A stretch of DNA of 64,000 bases from Flavobacterium sp. GSB-24. Its GTDB lineage: Bacteria > Bacteroidota > Bacteroidia > Flavobacteriales > Flavobacteriaceae. Below the pieces are notes generated by a model that was not told the DNA's origin, did no database searches, and was given only the letters and a program-made list of their open reading frames with translations. Position 1 is the first letter of the stretch; each line of letters starts with the position of its first letter. The stretch spans positions 806,001 through 870,000 of the forward strand of contig NZ_AP027043.1 in assembly GCF_027924665.1 (NCBI RefSeq), written 5' to 3'. A program made the translations under genes and the position numbers. This document shows positions 27,478-37,472 of the stretch, in pieces.

Positions 27478-29613
27478 ATGACACAGAATCCAAAGAGATA
27501 TACTATCACAGCGGCATTACCTTACACCAATGGACCTATTCATATTGGGCATTTGGCTGGTGTTTACGTGCCTGCAGATATATATTCGAGATACTTAAGA
27601 TTGCAGGGAAAAGATGTAGCATTTATTTGCGGAAGCGATGAACACGGCGTTGCAATTTCGATGAAAGCCAAAAAAGAAGGAATTACACCACAAGAAGTTA
27701 TTGATAAATATGACGGAATTATCCGTAAATCGTTTGCAGATTTCGGAATTTCATTCAACAATTATTCTAGAACTTCGGCGAAAATTCATCATGATACGGC
27801 TCAGGAATTTTTTAGAAAACTGTATGATAATGGTGATTTTATTGAAGAAGTAACAGAGCAATTGTACGATGCAAAAGCAGATCAGTTTTTAGCTGACCGT
27901 TTTGTGGTTGGAACTTGTCCTAGATGCGGTAATGAAGGAGCTTACGGTGATCAATGCGAAAATTGCGGATCTACTTTGAATGCGACTGATTTGATTAACC
28001 CGAAATCGACAATTACTGGAGAAACTCCTATTCTTAAAGAAACAAAACACTGGTTTTTACCTTTAGACCGTTATTCTGATTTCTTAACCAAATGGATTTT
28101 AGAAGGTCATAAAAACGACTGGAAACCGAACGTTTACGGACAAGTAAAATCTTGGATTGACGGCGGATTGGAACCTCGTGCCGTAACGCGTGACTTAGAT
28201 TGGGGAATTGATGTTCCTGTTGAAGGTGCCGAAGGAAAAAAATTATATGTTTGGTTTGATGCGCCAATCGGATATATTTCGTCTACGAAAGAATGGGCAG
28301 CGCGCGAAGGAAAAGACTGGGAACCGTATTGGAAAGATGAAGACACCAAACTGGTTCACTTTATTGGGAAAGACAATATTGTTTTTCACTGTATCATTTT
28401 CCCAGCAATGCTAAAAGCTGAAGGAAGTTATATTTTACCAGACAATGTTCCGGCGAATGAGTTTTTGAATTTGGAAGGAAACAAACTTTCGACTTCTAAA
28501 AACTGGGCAGTTTGGTTACACGAATATTTAGAAGAATTTCCAGATAAGCAGGATGTTTTGCGTTATGCATTAACGTCAAACGCTCCTGAAACAAAAGATA
28601 ACGATTTTACGTGGAAAGATTTTCAAGCGAGAAATAACAACGAATTAGTTGCTATTTTCGGAAATTTCATTAATCGTGTTGTGGTTTTAACCAACAAATA
28701 TTACGATGGAGTTATTCCAACGCCAAATGAATTTACAGAAGTTGACGAACAAACTTTAGCCGAATTAAAAGCGTATCCAGCAGTAATTTCAAGTTCTGTT
28801 GAGCGTTACAGATTCCGTGAAGCTTTAGGTGAATTGATGAATGTTGCGCGTTTAGGAAATAAATACCTTGCAGACGAAGAGCCTTGGAAAGTAATGAAAG
28901 ATAACCCAGAGCGTGTAAAAACTCAAATGTATGTGGCATTGCAAATTGCTGCTGCTTTGAGCGTTTTAGCTGAGCCGTTTTTACCTTTTACAGCTTCTAA
29001 ACTTTCTAAAATCTTGAATTTAGGTGATCTTAAAGAACATTTTGCTGGATTCAGTAAGTTTTTGAAAGAGAAAGACCGCGATGCAAAAGATATTTTTATT
29101 GAGAAAACTTTAGGTTGGAATGATATTTCTGAAAACTCAGATTTAATTCCGGCTGGACATAAAATTGGTGAAGCAGAATTGCTTTTCGCTAAAATTGAAG
29201 ACGAAGAAATACAAAAACAAGTAGATAAATTGGAAGCGACAAAAACCGCAAATATTGCTGAAAACAAACAAGCTGAACCACAAAAAGATTTAATTCAGTT
29301 TGAGGATTTTGCGAAAATGGATATTCGTATTGGAACAATTTTGGAAGCTGAAAAAATGCCAAAAGCAAACAAACTTTTAGTATTAAAAGTAGATACAGGA
29401 ATCGATGTCCGTACGATTGTTTCAGGAATTGCTGAAAGTTTTTCTCCAGAAGAAATTATCGGGAAACGTGTTTCTGTATTAGCAAACTTAGCGCCAAGAG
29501 CTTTACGCGGCGTTGAAAGCCAAGGAATGATCTTGATGACAACAAATGCTGAAGGAAAATTAGTTTTTGTTAACCCAGATGCTGATGCGCCGAATGGATC
29601 AACCGTAAACTAA
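27478..29613 (+). CDS. metG: Methionyl-tRNA synthetase with C-terminal EMAP domain
   Basis: Charges initiator and elongator tRNA-Met, 711 residues, cytoplasmic. The class I signature HIGH is in IHIGHLAG, the second is KLSTSKN, and the zinc knuckle is [18 protein letters not shown], so it is the two-knuckle type. The last 120 residues are an OB-fold tRNA-binding domain ([16 protein letters not shown]) that supports dimerisation. Directly after the stop, about 60 bases in another frame read like an acidic protein tail (see findings). Confidence 0.96.
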   Translation: MTQNPKRYTITAALPYTNGPIHIGHLAGVYVPADIYSRYLRLQGKDVAFICGSDEHGVAISMKAKKEGITPQEVIDKYDGIIRKSFADFGISFNNYSRTSAKIHHDTAQEFFRKLYDNGDFIEEVTEQLYDAKADQFLADRFVVGTCPRCGNEGAYGDQCENCGSTLNATDLINPKSTITGETPILKETKHWFLPLDRYSDFLTKWILEGHKNDWKPNVYGQVKSWIDGGLEPRAVTRDLDWGIDVPVEGAEGKKLYVWFDAPIGYISSTKEWAAREGKDWEPYWKDEDTKLVHFIGKDNIVFHCIIFPAMLKAEGSYILPDNVPANEFLNLEGNKLSTSKNWAVWLHEYLEEFPDKQDVLRYALTSNAPETKDNDFTWKDFQARNNNELVAIFGNFINRVVVLTNKYYDGVIPTPNEFTEVDEQTLAELKAYPAVISSSVERYRFREALGELMNVARLGNKYLADEEPWKVMKDNPERVKTQMYVALQIAAALSVLAEPFLPFTASKLSKILNLGDLKEHFAGFSKFLKEKDRDAKDIFIEKTLGWNDISENSDLIPAGHKIGEAELLFAKIEDEEIQKQVDKLEATKTANIAENKQAEPQKDLIQFEDFAKMDIRIGTILEAEKMPKANKLLVLKVDTGIDVRTIVSGIAESFSPEEIIGKRVSVLANLAPRALRGVESQGMILMTTNAEGKLVFVNPDADAPNGSTVN

Positions 29614-29683
29614 AGTTCATAACAGGTGAAGATACGCCAGAAGTTCCTCCAACAATTGAAGTAGTAGAAAAAGAAGAATAATA

Positions 29684-29754
29684 AATTAAATTCTAACATA
29701 AAAAGCGCGAACCGATTACTATTTTAATTGATTCGTGCTTTTTTGCTTTACAAA
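29684..29754. repeat. Direct repeat copy 1 around the metG terminator
   Basis: About 70 bases nearly identical to 31254-31322, differing at a few positions. The two copies flank the secreted-protein gene at 29819-31249. Confidence 0.8.
29700..29745 (+). terminator. metG terminator
   Basis: AAAAGCGCGAA(C) and its complement TTCGTGCTTTTTT form a stem around GATTACTATTTTAATTGAT. Confidence 0.75.
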
Positions 29755-29818
29755 AAATTTAAAAAATATATCAGAAAAATTTTAGATATTCGCGCAAAAC
29801 AAAAGAATAACATAACTA

Positions 29819-31249
29819 ATGGTAAAAAAACTACTCCTCACATCTTTGCTTTTAAATAGTTTCATTTCTTTTTCTCAAGAAGTTGTAAATTCTACTCGTA
29901 TTTCTCTTAAAAAGAATCATGATGTTTTCCAAACAGTAAACGAAGACAGAAAAGAAGCAACTTTATTTATTAGCGATAAAATCAAAACACAGGCAATTCA
30001 ACTTGATAAAAACATGAAAATCGTTGATAGTATTTCTACCGAAAGACCAAATACTAAAACTTATGACATGTTGATTGGTTATAACATTAGTAATAATAAT
30101 ACCCGCCTATTTTGGTCTTCTAATGATTATCAGGAAATTTTTACCCAACTATATGATATTCCAAACCATAGAGTTGTCACACAACAATATTCTCTCGCTT
30201 TAAAAGAGGAAAAAGTTCTTCAAAAATTTAATGGAAAAGATAATTTTTACATCTTATCGATTCTCAAAAAAGGAAATAGTTTAAAACTTCACATTTTTGA
30301 CAATGAAGGAATTCATACAGAAAAAATAATAGATTTTAACAGCTTTAATTTTTTAAAATCAGACAATACGAAAACAGATTTCTACGGTGTTTTAAAAGAT
30401 AATTTGTTTGACCCCTCGTTTTCAATGCAAAAAATTAACACCAACAATCCTACTTCATTAATTTATAGTTCAAAAAAAAGAAAGTGTTATTTTGACAAGA
30501 AACAAATCACAATAACAATAGATACCAATATAGACTATACACAAGTTTTAACAATTGACCTAGAGAACTTTAATGTGACAGAAAAAAAATTTAAACAACA
30601 TTTAATAACCGGTGAACGTACTTACCAAAATTCGAACTCTTTTTATTTAGAAAACAAATTATATCAAGTAAAAACTTCAAATGATCTACTATATTTATCA
30701 ATAAAAGATCTAGATAACAAGTTATTAAAAGAATACGATGCCAATACGAAGAAAGAGATCAATTTTAAAAATTCAGAAATGTCACTGGAAGGAAGTGATT
30801 TTGGGGGTAAAAGAAATTTAGCAAGCAGTTCACAGTTTATTTATAAAGTAAATAATTTATTTGTGGGTCTTTCTTGTTACGCAGTTAATCAAAACACTTT
30901 AATTACCATCGGAGGGGTTTCAGCACAACAACAATCTGTTGGACAAGCAACTGCTAATCAATTTGGTTTTATTGGCGCGCTCGTAGGCGCTGCATTTTTC
31001 AGTCCAACAATGGACAATTTCAATTCTTATGCTGGCAAAAAAGTGGTAAAAATTGAAGGTTTGTTTGATCATGAAGATAATCACATGCAGGGAGATTTAA
31101 AACCATTAGCCTTTGATAAAATTCGTACTTTTTTTGATGATAACAAAGATGTATCTTCTCAAACCTTATTCAAAATGCAGAATGTTTATTATTTGGGTTA
31201 TTACGACAATAAAACTAAAGAATATACGATTAGAAAGTTTTTGGATTAA
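29819..31249 (+). CDS. Exported hypothetical protein, paralogue of 33767-35161
   Basis: A 476-residue protein with a signal peptide (MVKKLLLTSLLLNSFISFSQ). The mature part is rich in alternating strands. It shares the ending (LGYYDNKTKEYTIRKF versus LGYYNITSKEYVLRKF), the RTYQNSNSFYLENKLYQ block and general length with the product of 33767-35161, so the two are paralogues. I recognise no named family and no active site. It is flanked by direct repeats that include terminators. It may be periplasmic or secreted; no sorting tail is visible. Confidence 0.8.
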   Translation: MVKKLLLTSLLLNSFISFSQEVVNSTRISLKKNHDVFQTVNEDRKEATLFISDKIKTQAIQLDKNMKIVDSISTERPNTKTYDMLIGYNISNNNTRLFWSSNDYQEIFTQLYDIPNHRVVTQQYSLALKEEKVLQKFNGKDNFYILSILKKGNSLKLHIFDNEGIHTEKIIDFNSFNFLKSDNTKTDFYGVLKDNLFDPSFSMQKINTNNPTSLIYSSKKRKCYFDKKQITITIDTNIDYTQVLTIDLENFNVTEKKFKQHLITGERTYQNSNSFYLENKLYQVKTSNDLLYLSIKDLDNKLLKEYDANTKKEINFKNSEMSLEGSDFGGKRNLASSSQFIYKVNNLFVGLSCYAVNQNTLITIGGVSAQQQSVGQATANQFGFIGALVGAAFFSPTMDNFNSYAGKKVVKIEGLFDHEDNHMQGDLKPLAFDKIRTFFDDNKDVSSQTLFKMQNVYYLGYYDNKTKEYTIRKFLD

Positions 31250-31253
31250 AAAC

Positions 31254-31322
31254 AATTAAATTCTATCATAAAAAGCGCGAACTGATTACTATTTTTAATT
31301 GATTCGCGCTTTTTGCTTTCAA
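31254..31322. repeat. Direct repeat copy 2
   Basis: Second copy of the 29684-29754 repeat, downstream of the secreted-protein gene, in the same orientation. Confidence 0.8.
31270..31315 (+). terminator. Terminator of the 476-residue secreted-protein gene
   Basis: AAAAGCGCGAA and TTCGCGCTTTTT stem, an almost exact copy of the metG terminator. Confidence 0.8.
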
Positions 31323-31376
31323 AGTATTCATATTGTAAAGTATCTTTGAATACTAACACACGATTAAATATACATA

Positions 31377-32264
31377 ATGAAACTCACCAAACCAAGATTA
31401 GCCTTAATCTGCGGTATACTCTGCATATCTATTTTCCCTATATTGGTAAAATTACGTTTAACTCCAGGATTAATTTCGGCTTTTTACCGAATGTTTTTTG
31501 CTGTGATTCTGTTATTGCCTTACGTACTTTTAAGTAAAAACTTCAAACTTCCGACTCTTAAATTTACACTTCTAGCAGCACTTTGCGGGATTTTGTTTTC
31601 TTCGGATGTTGCGGTTTGGAATATCGCCATTCAGGAATCAAGCGCGACTCAGGCTTCTTTGTTGACCAATTTATCTCCAGTTTGGGTTGGTGTTGGCTCT
31701 TTCTTTTTTCTGAAAGCAAAACCTGCCACAAATTTCTGGATCGGAACATTAGTCGCTCTATTCGGAATGACCACTTTAGTTGGTTTTGAGTTTTTTATTG
31801 AATTGAATTTCAATCAGGCGTTTTTGTTTGCCGTCTTATCTGGAATTCTATATTCTATTTATCTTTTAGTCAGCAAAAATGTGCTTTCAACAGTTGATGT
31901 TTTATCATTTATGACGATTAGTTTGATGGCTTCGAGTATTTATTTGGGAATTTTGTGTTATTCGCTAAACGAGCCTTTTACAGGTTTTACCAATGCAGGC
32001 TGGTTTGTATTAATACTTCAGGCGGTAATTTGTCAATTGTGCGCATGGCTTTCGATTAGTTATGCAACACAACATATGCGCGCAACACGCGTTTCTTTAA
32101 GTTTATTGAGTCAGGCTGTAATTACCTCCATTTTAGCTTGGTTGTTTTTAGAAGAAAAAATAACTTTACAAATGGTTTTCGGCGGAATCGTTTTACTTTT
32201 CGGAATCCGAATTACTTTTTACGATAAAACTATTTCTTTAAAAAGACTGTTTTCTAAGAATTAG
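31377..32264 (+). CDS. EamA/DMT-family transporter
   Basis: A 295-residue inner-membrane permease with about ten hydrophobic segments in two EamA repeats. Typical features are YRMFFAVILLLPYVL in the first repeat, LLTNLSPVWVGVGSFFFLK, and QAVITSILAWLFLEEKI in the second. Members export amino acids, nucleosides or other metabolites; the substrate here cannot be read from sequence. It lies between the secreted paralogues and the HAD gene, on the same strand. Confidence 0.92.
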   Translation: MKLTKPRLALICGILCISIFPILVKLRLTPGLISAFYRMFFAVILLLPYVLLSKNFKLPTLKFTLLAALCGILFSSDVAVWNIAIQESSATQASLLTNLSPVWVGVGSFFFLKAKPATNFWIGTLVALFGMTTLVGFEFFIELNFNQAFLFAVLSGILYSIYLLVSKNVLSTVDVLSFMTISLMASSIYLGILCYSLNEPFTGFTNAGWFVLILQAVICQLCAWLSISYATQHMRATRVSLSLLSQAVITSILAWLFLEEKITLQMVFGGIVLLFGIRITFYDKTISLKRLFSKN

Positions 32265-32397
32265 ATTTAAAGTTTTCACGCAGATTCAGCAGATTTAAAA
32301 AGAATCATTTTAATAATCTGTGGCAAAAATTCGAGAAAATTAGTGGAATTCGTGGCAAAAACTTGAAAAGAAACCTCAAACTTGAAACAAAAAAACT

Positions 32398-33105
32398 ATG
32401 TTACATAAAAGCAAAATACCAAATTTAAAAGTAATCGCATTTGATGCCGATGATACTTTATTTGTAAACGAACCTTACTTTCAGGAAACCGAACATAAAT
32501 TCTGTGCTTTGATGGAAGATTATCTTTCGCATCAAGGCATTTCTCAGGAATTATTCAAAATCGAAATTGCCAATTTACCGTTATACGGATACGGAATTAA
32601 AGGATACATTCTTTCGATGATTGAAGCTGCAATGAATATTTCAAATAATACAATTCCAGTTGAAGTAATCGAAAAAATCATTCAATACGGAAAAGAATTA
32701 CTTGAAAAACCAATTGAACTTTTGGACGGAATCGAAGAAACATTACAGGCTTTACACGGAAAATACAAATTAGTTGTTGCTACAAAAGGCGACTTAAAAG
32801 ATCAGCACAGCAAATTGCATCGTTCTGGTTTAGGGCATTATTTTCACCATATTGAAGTAATGTCAGACAAACAAGAAGTTGATTATGAAAAACTATTGGG
32901 CCGTTTAGACATTCAGGCACATGAATTTTTGATGATCGGAAATTCATTAAAATCAGATGTTCTTCCAGTTTTGGGAATTGGCGGTTATGCCGTTCACATT
33001 CCGTTTCACACCACTTGGGAACACGAAAAAATAAATCACAAAGTAGAACACCAGCATTTTAGTTCTTTTGATACTATTGCAGAAGTTGTTCCTAATTTAC
33101 TATAA
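32398..33105 (+). CDS. HAD-superfamily hydrolase
   Basis: A 235-residue cytoplasmic phosphatase-type protein. Motif I is FDADDTLF (nucleophile Asp16 and acid/base Asp18), motif II Thr in VVATKGDL, and motif IV in MIGNSLKSDVLP. The helical cap lies between motifs I and II. The substrate is unknown; small phosphorylated metabolites are usual. Its stop codon shares a base with the start of the acetyltransferase gene, so the two are translationally coupled. Confidence 0.9.
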   Translation: MLHKSKIPNLKVIAFDADDTLFVNEPYFQETEHKFCALMEDYLSHQGISQELFKIEIANLPLYGYGIKGYILSMIEAAMNISNNTIPVEVIEKIIQYGKELLEKPIELLDGIEETLQALHGKYKLVVATKGDLKDQHSKLHRSGLGHYFHHIEVMSDKQEVDYEKLLGRLDIQAHEFLMIGNSLKSDVLPVLGIGGYAVHIPFHTTWEHEKINHKVEHQHFSSFDTIAEVVPNLL

Positions 33106-33734
33106 TGAAAACACTTTTAGACTTAGAAAACTGGAATAGAAAGGAGCATTTTGCTCATTTTAAACAGATGGAAGAACCGTTTTTTGGTGCAACTGTCGAA
33201 ATCGATTGTACAAAAGCGTATGAGACCGCAAAAAGTATGAACGCTTCTTTTTTCATTTTCTATTTACACAAAACTTTAGCCGCTGTTAATGCAGTTGAAA
33301 ATTTTAAATATCGAATTTCAGGAGAAGAGATATACATTAACGATCGCGTAGATGCATCGGCAACAATTGGGCGCGAAGACGGTACTTTCGGATTTTCATT
33401 AATCGAATATCATCCCGATTTTAAAACTTTCGAGCAAATAGCTTTAAAAGAAATCGAACGCATTCAAAATACAACAGGACTTTTTACCAGATCATTTGAT
33501 GATGATAATCTGATTCATTTTTCTGCAATTCCGTGGTTGAATTTTACATCGCTTACGCATGCGCGAAGTTTTACATATCCTGACAGCTGTCCGAAAATTT
33601 CATTTGGAAAAATGATGGTATCTGAAACGGGTAAAAGAACCATTTCGATGGCGGTTTATGTACATCATGGTTTGATGGACGGAATGCATGTAGGTCAATT
33701 TGTAGATCTTTTTCAAGAGCTTATGAATCAATAA
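33105..33734 (+). CDS. CatA-like O-acetyltransferase
   Basis: A 209-residue member of the chloramphenicol acetyltransferase family, which forms trimers and uses acetyl-CoA. The catalytic motif VHHGLMDGMHV near residues 185-195 keeps the essential His and the structural Asp-Gly. PWLNFTSLTHARSF is also family-typical. Many Bacteroidota homologues are chromosomal and not proven resistance enzymes, so the natural acceptor is uncertain. It overlaps the HAD gene by one base. Confidence 0.9.
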   Translation: MKTLLDLENWNRKEHFAHFKQMEEPFFGATVEIDCTKAYETAKSMNASFFIFYLHKTLAAVNAVENFKYRISGEEIYINDRVDASATIGREDGTFGFSLIEYHPDFKTFEQIALKEIERIQNTTGLFTRSFDDDNLIHFSAIPWLNFTSLTHARSFTYPDSCPKISFGKMMVSETGKRTISMAVYVHHGLMDGMHVGQFVDLFQELMNQ

Positions 33735-33766
33735 ATTAATGGAATGATTTTTGTCGCTAGAAACAC

Positions 33767-35161
33767 ATGAAACAAATCTTTCTTTTTCTGTCTATAATTT
33801 TTAGCACTGTTTCGATAAGTCAAACAGTGTTAACTTCTTATCCTATAGATTTAAAAAATGTACAAGATCAATGTGAGCTCTTAAACGCAGAAAACACTAC
33901 TACACATGATGTATTTGCTTTTATAGCATCTCCCAATAATTTTACGATTCTAAAATACAATAGTGCTTTCTTTTTAAAAGATCAGTTTGTCACTAGTCGT
34001 CAATATGTCGAAAACAGATCTTTATTGGGATACAGTTTTAGCGAAGATGGCAACCCAACAGTATATTGGTTATCGCCTGAGCAAAAAGATATTATAGTTA
34101 TCAAATACTATTTTGAAAACAAAACAACCAGAGCTTTGAAATTTGCTCTGCCTGTTGACAATCAATCTATTGTTACTCAATATCAAAAAGACAATAATTT
34201 TTATTTATTGATGAAATATAAAGATAAGCAGGCATTAACTGCTTATATCTTTAAAAATGGAATGGCCGAAGAAAGGTTTCTCGACTTCTCTCCTTTCATT
34301 TTTCGCGATCGAAAAACGCAGCAAAAGACATTCAATCAAATTTTGAATGAAAATCCGATTGAGAAAATGGATTCTGGGGAATACAATCTGCTGTTTAAAG
34401 TGGTTGCAAAAACTAAATTATATACGCTTCCAAATCGTTTAATTCTGACTTTAGATCAAAGTCTCAGGAAAACGCAGTTGTTTGATATCAATTTGGACAA
34501 TCTGGAAATCAAAGAGAAGACATTCATGCAGCCGCTCGGTCATAAAAATGCAAGAACCTCAAATTCTTTTTATCACGAAAACAAGCTTTATCAGTTTAAT
34601 GTCAATTCTGATGAGCTTCTATTTGATATCAAAGATTACGATTCTGGCGAATTAATAAAGACATTTACTGTTTCAAAAAATGACACTATCCGCTTTAATA
34701 ATTCTCCTTTATTAATGCAAATAGAAAATAGACAGCCTAAAGAAATTAAGAAAACAAGTAAATTTTTAAAAGAATTAGCTTCTGTTGATGCTGGTCTTTC
34801 TGTGTTTAAAAACAAAAAGAATCTCTTTATTACGTTGGGCGGAACCGGCAGCGATTCAAAAGCCGTATCCATGAATGGTTTTAATATGTTCGATGATTTT
34901 TTTGGAGACTTTCCTCCTCGTAACTATTATATAGAAAGTAATTATTCTGTTTTTTTTGAAAGTGTCTGGACTAAAAAACTGGAACTAACAACAGAAAAAC
35001 ATGAACCTCTCGCCTCAGATAAAATTTATTATTTTATGGACACTCATAAAGAAGTCTCTCTCCCAAACATTCTGAAATTAAACAATTACAGCATTTTGGG
35101 TTATTATAACATTACTTCAAAAGAATACGTTTTAAGAAAATTCACAGATGGATTTGACTAA
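33767..35161 (+). CDS. Exported hypothetical protein, paralogue of 29819-31249
   Basis: A 464-residue protein with a signal peptide (MKQIFLFLSIIFSTVSISQ). It aligns with the 476-residue product at the C-terminal LGYY...KEY.LRKF segment, at RTSNSFYHENKLYQ and at DAGLSVFKNKKNLFITLGG. This copy lacks the Gly/Ala-rich hydrophobic stretch (FGFIGALVGAAFF) found in the other and has FDDFFGDFPPR instead. The function is unknown. It follows the CAT-like gene by 32 bases. Confidence 0.8.
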   Translation: MKQIFLFLSIIFSTVSISQTVLTSYPIDLKNVQDQCELLNAENTTTHDVFAFIASPNNFTILKYNSAFFLKDQFVTSRQYVENRSLLGYSFSEDGNPTVYWLSPEQKDIIVIKYYFENKTTRALKFALPVDNQSIVTQYQKDNNFYLLMKYKDKQALTAYIFKNGMAEERFLDFSPFIFRDRKTQQKTFNQILNENPIEKMDSGEYNLLFKVVAKTKLYTLPNRLILTLDQSLRKTQLFDINLDNLEIKEKTFMQPLGHKNARTSNSFYHENKLYQFNVNSDELLFDIKDYDSGELIKTFTVSKNDTIRFNNSPLLMQIENRQPKEIKKTSKFLKELASVDAGLSVFKNKKNLFITLGGTGSDSKAVSMNGFNMFDDFFGDFPPRNYYIESNYSVFFESVWTKKLELTTEKHEPLASDKIYYFMDTHKEVSLPNILKLNNYSILGYYNITSKEYVLRKFTDGFD

Positions 35162-35340
35162 ACAAATCAATCTCAATTACTTACTACAAAAAGGCTTTTT
35201 TTTCTGCGCTTTATAAAAGCTTTTTAAATTGATTAAAAGCACCATTATATACCTTATTCTAATATCTTTTTGACTTTTAGAGGAAGTATTTACTTACAAT
35301 TTATCGTTGTTTTGACCCCAAATTTAAAATATCAATAACA

Positions 35341-36465
35341 ATGAAAAAAGTTGTAATGACCCTCGCATTTGCTCTTGGATTAACAGGATTACATGCTCAA
35401 ACTGAAAACAACGCTACTAGATTTAATAAGTGGTCTATAGAGTTAAACGGTGGTTTGACAAAACCTCAGAGACCATTCTCAGCGGGTTACTCTACAGATA
35501 CGCCAAGCCCTTGGGTTGGTGATTTAGGAGTTCGTTATATGTTTAATAACAAATTTGGTTTGAAAGCTGATTTTGGATACAATAGTTTTACTGCGAAAAG
35601 TAATTCTATAGATTTTGATTCAAAATACTATAGAATAGATTTACAAGCAGTTGCAAACTTAGGACGTATCATGAATTTTGAAACATGGACTAATACATTT
35701 GGTTTATTAGGACACGCAGGTTTTGGTGTAGGTCAATTAAAATCAGATAATTTTACTGAAAGAGATATCGTTGGAAACTTTATTGCTGGTGTTACAGGTC
35801 AGGTTAGATTATCAAACAGAGTTGCATTAACGGGAGATTTCTCTACAATTTTAAATTCAACACAAGATCATACTTTTGACGGCGCTTACGTTGGTCAAAA
35901 CAGAGGTTTTTCTGGATTAATTTTCAATGGTACTATTGGTTTGAATGTTTACTTGGGTAAAAATGCTAAGCATGCAGATTGGACTGTAATGACTACAGAT
36001 AATACTGATCTTTCAGCATTAGAAAACAAAATAGCAGATCTTGAGTCACAAATCAAAAAGATTCCTGCACAAAAAGAAGTAGTTATCGAAAAACAAACAC
36101 AGCCAGTTGATAATGATTTGATCAAAAGAATGATCAATGATAAGTACTACAGTGTGTACTTTGATTTCAACAAAACAACTCCAATCGAAAACTCAACTGC
36201 AGCCATCGACGTTGTTTTAAATTACTTGAGAAAAAATCCATCTGCATCACTTGACCTTGTAGGTTATGCGGATCAAGTTGGAAAAGCAGAATACAACGAA
36301 AGATTATCAAACGCTAGAGCAAATAATATAAAAACAATTTTTGAGAAAGCAGGAATTGCTTCATCTCGTTTGAATGTTATTGCTAACGGAGCTGATACAT
36401 CAATCCAAAAAGATTCTGATGAAGCTAGAAGATTAGCAAGAAGAGTTACTTTTATTGTGAAATAA
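35341..36465 (+). CDS. OmpA-family outer-membrane porin
   Basis: A 374-residue outer-membrane protein. After a signal peptide (ending GLHAQ), residues about 25-215 form an eight-stranded beta-barrel with alternating aromatic and small residues. A short coiled segment (LENKIADLESQIKKIP) follows, then an OmpA peptidoglycan-binding domain (about 265-374) with YFDFNKTTPIE, VGYADQVGKAEYNERLS and ARRVTFIVK. It anchors the outer membrane to the wall and is probably abundant. Terminated by a strong hairpin. Confidence 0.94.
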   Translation: MKKVVMTLAFALGLTGLHAQTENNATRFNKWSIELNGGLTKPQRPFSAGYSTDTPSPWVGDLGVRYMFNNKFGLKADFGYNSFTAKSNSIDFDSKYYRIDLQAVANLGRIMNFETWTNTFGLLGHAGFGVGQLKSDNFTERDIVGNFIAGVTGQVRLSNRVALTGDFSTILNSTQDHTFDGAYVGQNRGFSGLIFNGTIGLNVYLGKNAKHADWTVMTTDNTDLSALENKIADLESQIKKIPAQKEVVIEKQTQPVDNDLIKRMINDKYYSVYFDFNKTTPIENSTAAIDVVLNYLRKNPSASLDLVGYADQVGKAEYNERLSNARANNIKTIFEKAGIASSRLNVIANGADTSIQKDSDEARRLARRVTFIVK

Positions 36466-36483
36466 ACAACTTTGAATAGTAAT

Positions 36484-36513
36484 AAAGCCCGAATTCTAAT
36501 TCGGGCTTTTTAT
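36484..36513 (+). terminator. Terminator of the OmpA porin gene
   Basis: AAAGCCCGAATT / AATTCGGGCTTT stem with a T-run, just after the stop codon. Confidence 0.9.
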
Positions 36514-36678
36514 TTTTATAAAATTTCAACAATCTTATTTTCAAACCATTATATAATACTAAAAAAAGTAAAAAGCATTACTGTTCTATATTTAGTCTGA
36601 ATCTGAATAGATCCGAAAGCATTTAAACAATTTCTTTGTTGCTCTTTTTTTCTTAATTTTACAAAAAAGACACGTATT

Positions 36679-37197
36679 ATGCTATCAAAAAATATTGAAT
36701 CGGCTTTAAACAAGCAAATCCGCATAGAAGCAGAATCTTCGCAAACTTATCTTTCTATGGCTTGTTGGGCTGAAGTACACGGATTAGAGGGAATCGCTCA
36801 ATTTATGTACACACAGTCAGATGAAGAGCGCGCTCATATGCTTAAATTGGTTAAGTATGTAAACGAACGCGGAGGACATGCTCAGGTTACAGACCTAAAA
36901 GCACCTAGAATAACATATTCTACATTTAAGGAAATGTTTGAGGAGCTTTACAATCATGAGATTTTTGTTTCGCAATCTATCAACGAATTAGTACACATAA
37001 CTTTTGAAGAAAAAGATTATGCAACACATAATTTCTTACAGTGGTATGTTTCTGAACAAATTGAAGAAGAAGCTACAGCTAAATCTATCTTAGATAAAAT
37101 CAACTTGATTGGTGAAGATAAAGGCGGATTGTATTTATTCGACCGTGATATTCAGCAGTTAACAGTTACTAGCTCGATCGCTATTAATCCTAAATAA
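36679..37197 (+). CDS. ftnA: Bacterial non-haem ferritin
   Basis: A 172-residue four-helix-bundle protein that oxidises and stores iron in a 24-subunit shell. The ferroxidase ligands are visible: Glu17 in RIEAESSQTY, Glu50 and His53 in SDEERAHMLK, then Glu residues in the third helix and Gln in QIEEEATAK. Length and motif order match E. coli FtnA. A Lys/Cys-rich mini-protein gene follows on the same strand with its own promoter-like element. Confidence 0.95.
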   Translation: MLSKNIESALNKQIRIEAESSQTYLSMACWAEVHGLEGIAQFMYTQSDEERAHMLKLVKYVNERGGHAQVTDLKAPRITYSTFKEMFEELYNHEIFVSQSINELVHITFEEKDYATHNFLQWYVSEQIEEEATAKSILDKINLIGEDKGGLYLFDRDIQQLTVTSSIAINPK

Positions 37198-37243
37198 AAA
37201 AGTTAAAGTTTATTTAGAATATTTAAAAATAACTTTTTTATTT

Positions 37244-37251
37244 TATATTTG
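37244..37251 (+). promoter_or_regulatory. Candidate -7 element for the Lys/Cys-rich gene (TATATTTG)
   Basis: Exact TAnnTTTG match 26 bases before the TTG start codon. Confidence 0.4.
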
Positions 37252-37276
37252 CCTCTGTTTTTAATACCGAGGAAAA

Positions 37277-37462
37277 TTGAGCAAGAAAGAAAAAGACAAG
37301 GACAAGAAAAAGGATAAAAAGAAAAAGAAAAACAAAGATATCCTTGATAAAATTAAGAAGATTGAAAATTGCAAATCTTCTTGCTGTGAGAAATATAAAA
37401 AGAGCGAAAAGAAACGCTGCTCACGCTGTCCTATGTTTGATTTATTCAAAAAAACCGCTTAA
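37277..37462 (+). CDS. Lys/Cys-rich small protein, 61 residues
   Basis: The product has a highly charged N-terminal half made of Lys, Asp and Glu (about 3-20), an amphipathic segment (DILDKIKKIE) and a Cys-rich end: C32-x3-CC-x10-C-x2-C (NCKSSCCE ... RCSRCPMF). The cysteines could bind zinc or another metal. No in-frame ATG exists; TTG at 37277 follows GAGGAAAA, a plausible ribosome site. A TATATTTG element before it and a strong terminator after it suggest a real, separately expressed gene. I believe similar proteins occur in other flavobacteria but cannot confirm it. Function unknown; the closest neighbour is ferritin. Confidence 0.75.
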   Translation: MSKKEKDKDKKKDKKKKKNKDILDKIKKIENCKSSCCEKYKKSEKKRCSRCPMFDLFKKTA

Positions 37463-37472
37463 CAAAATATAG

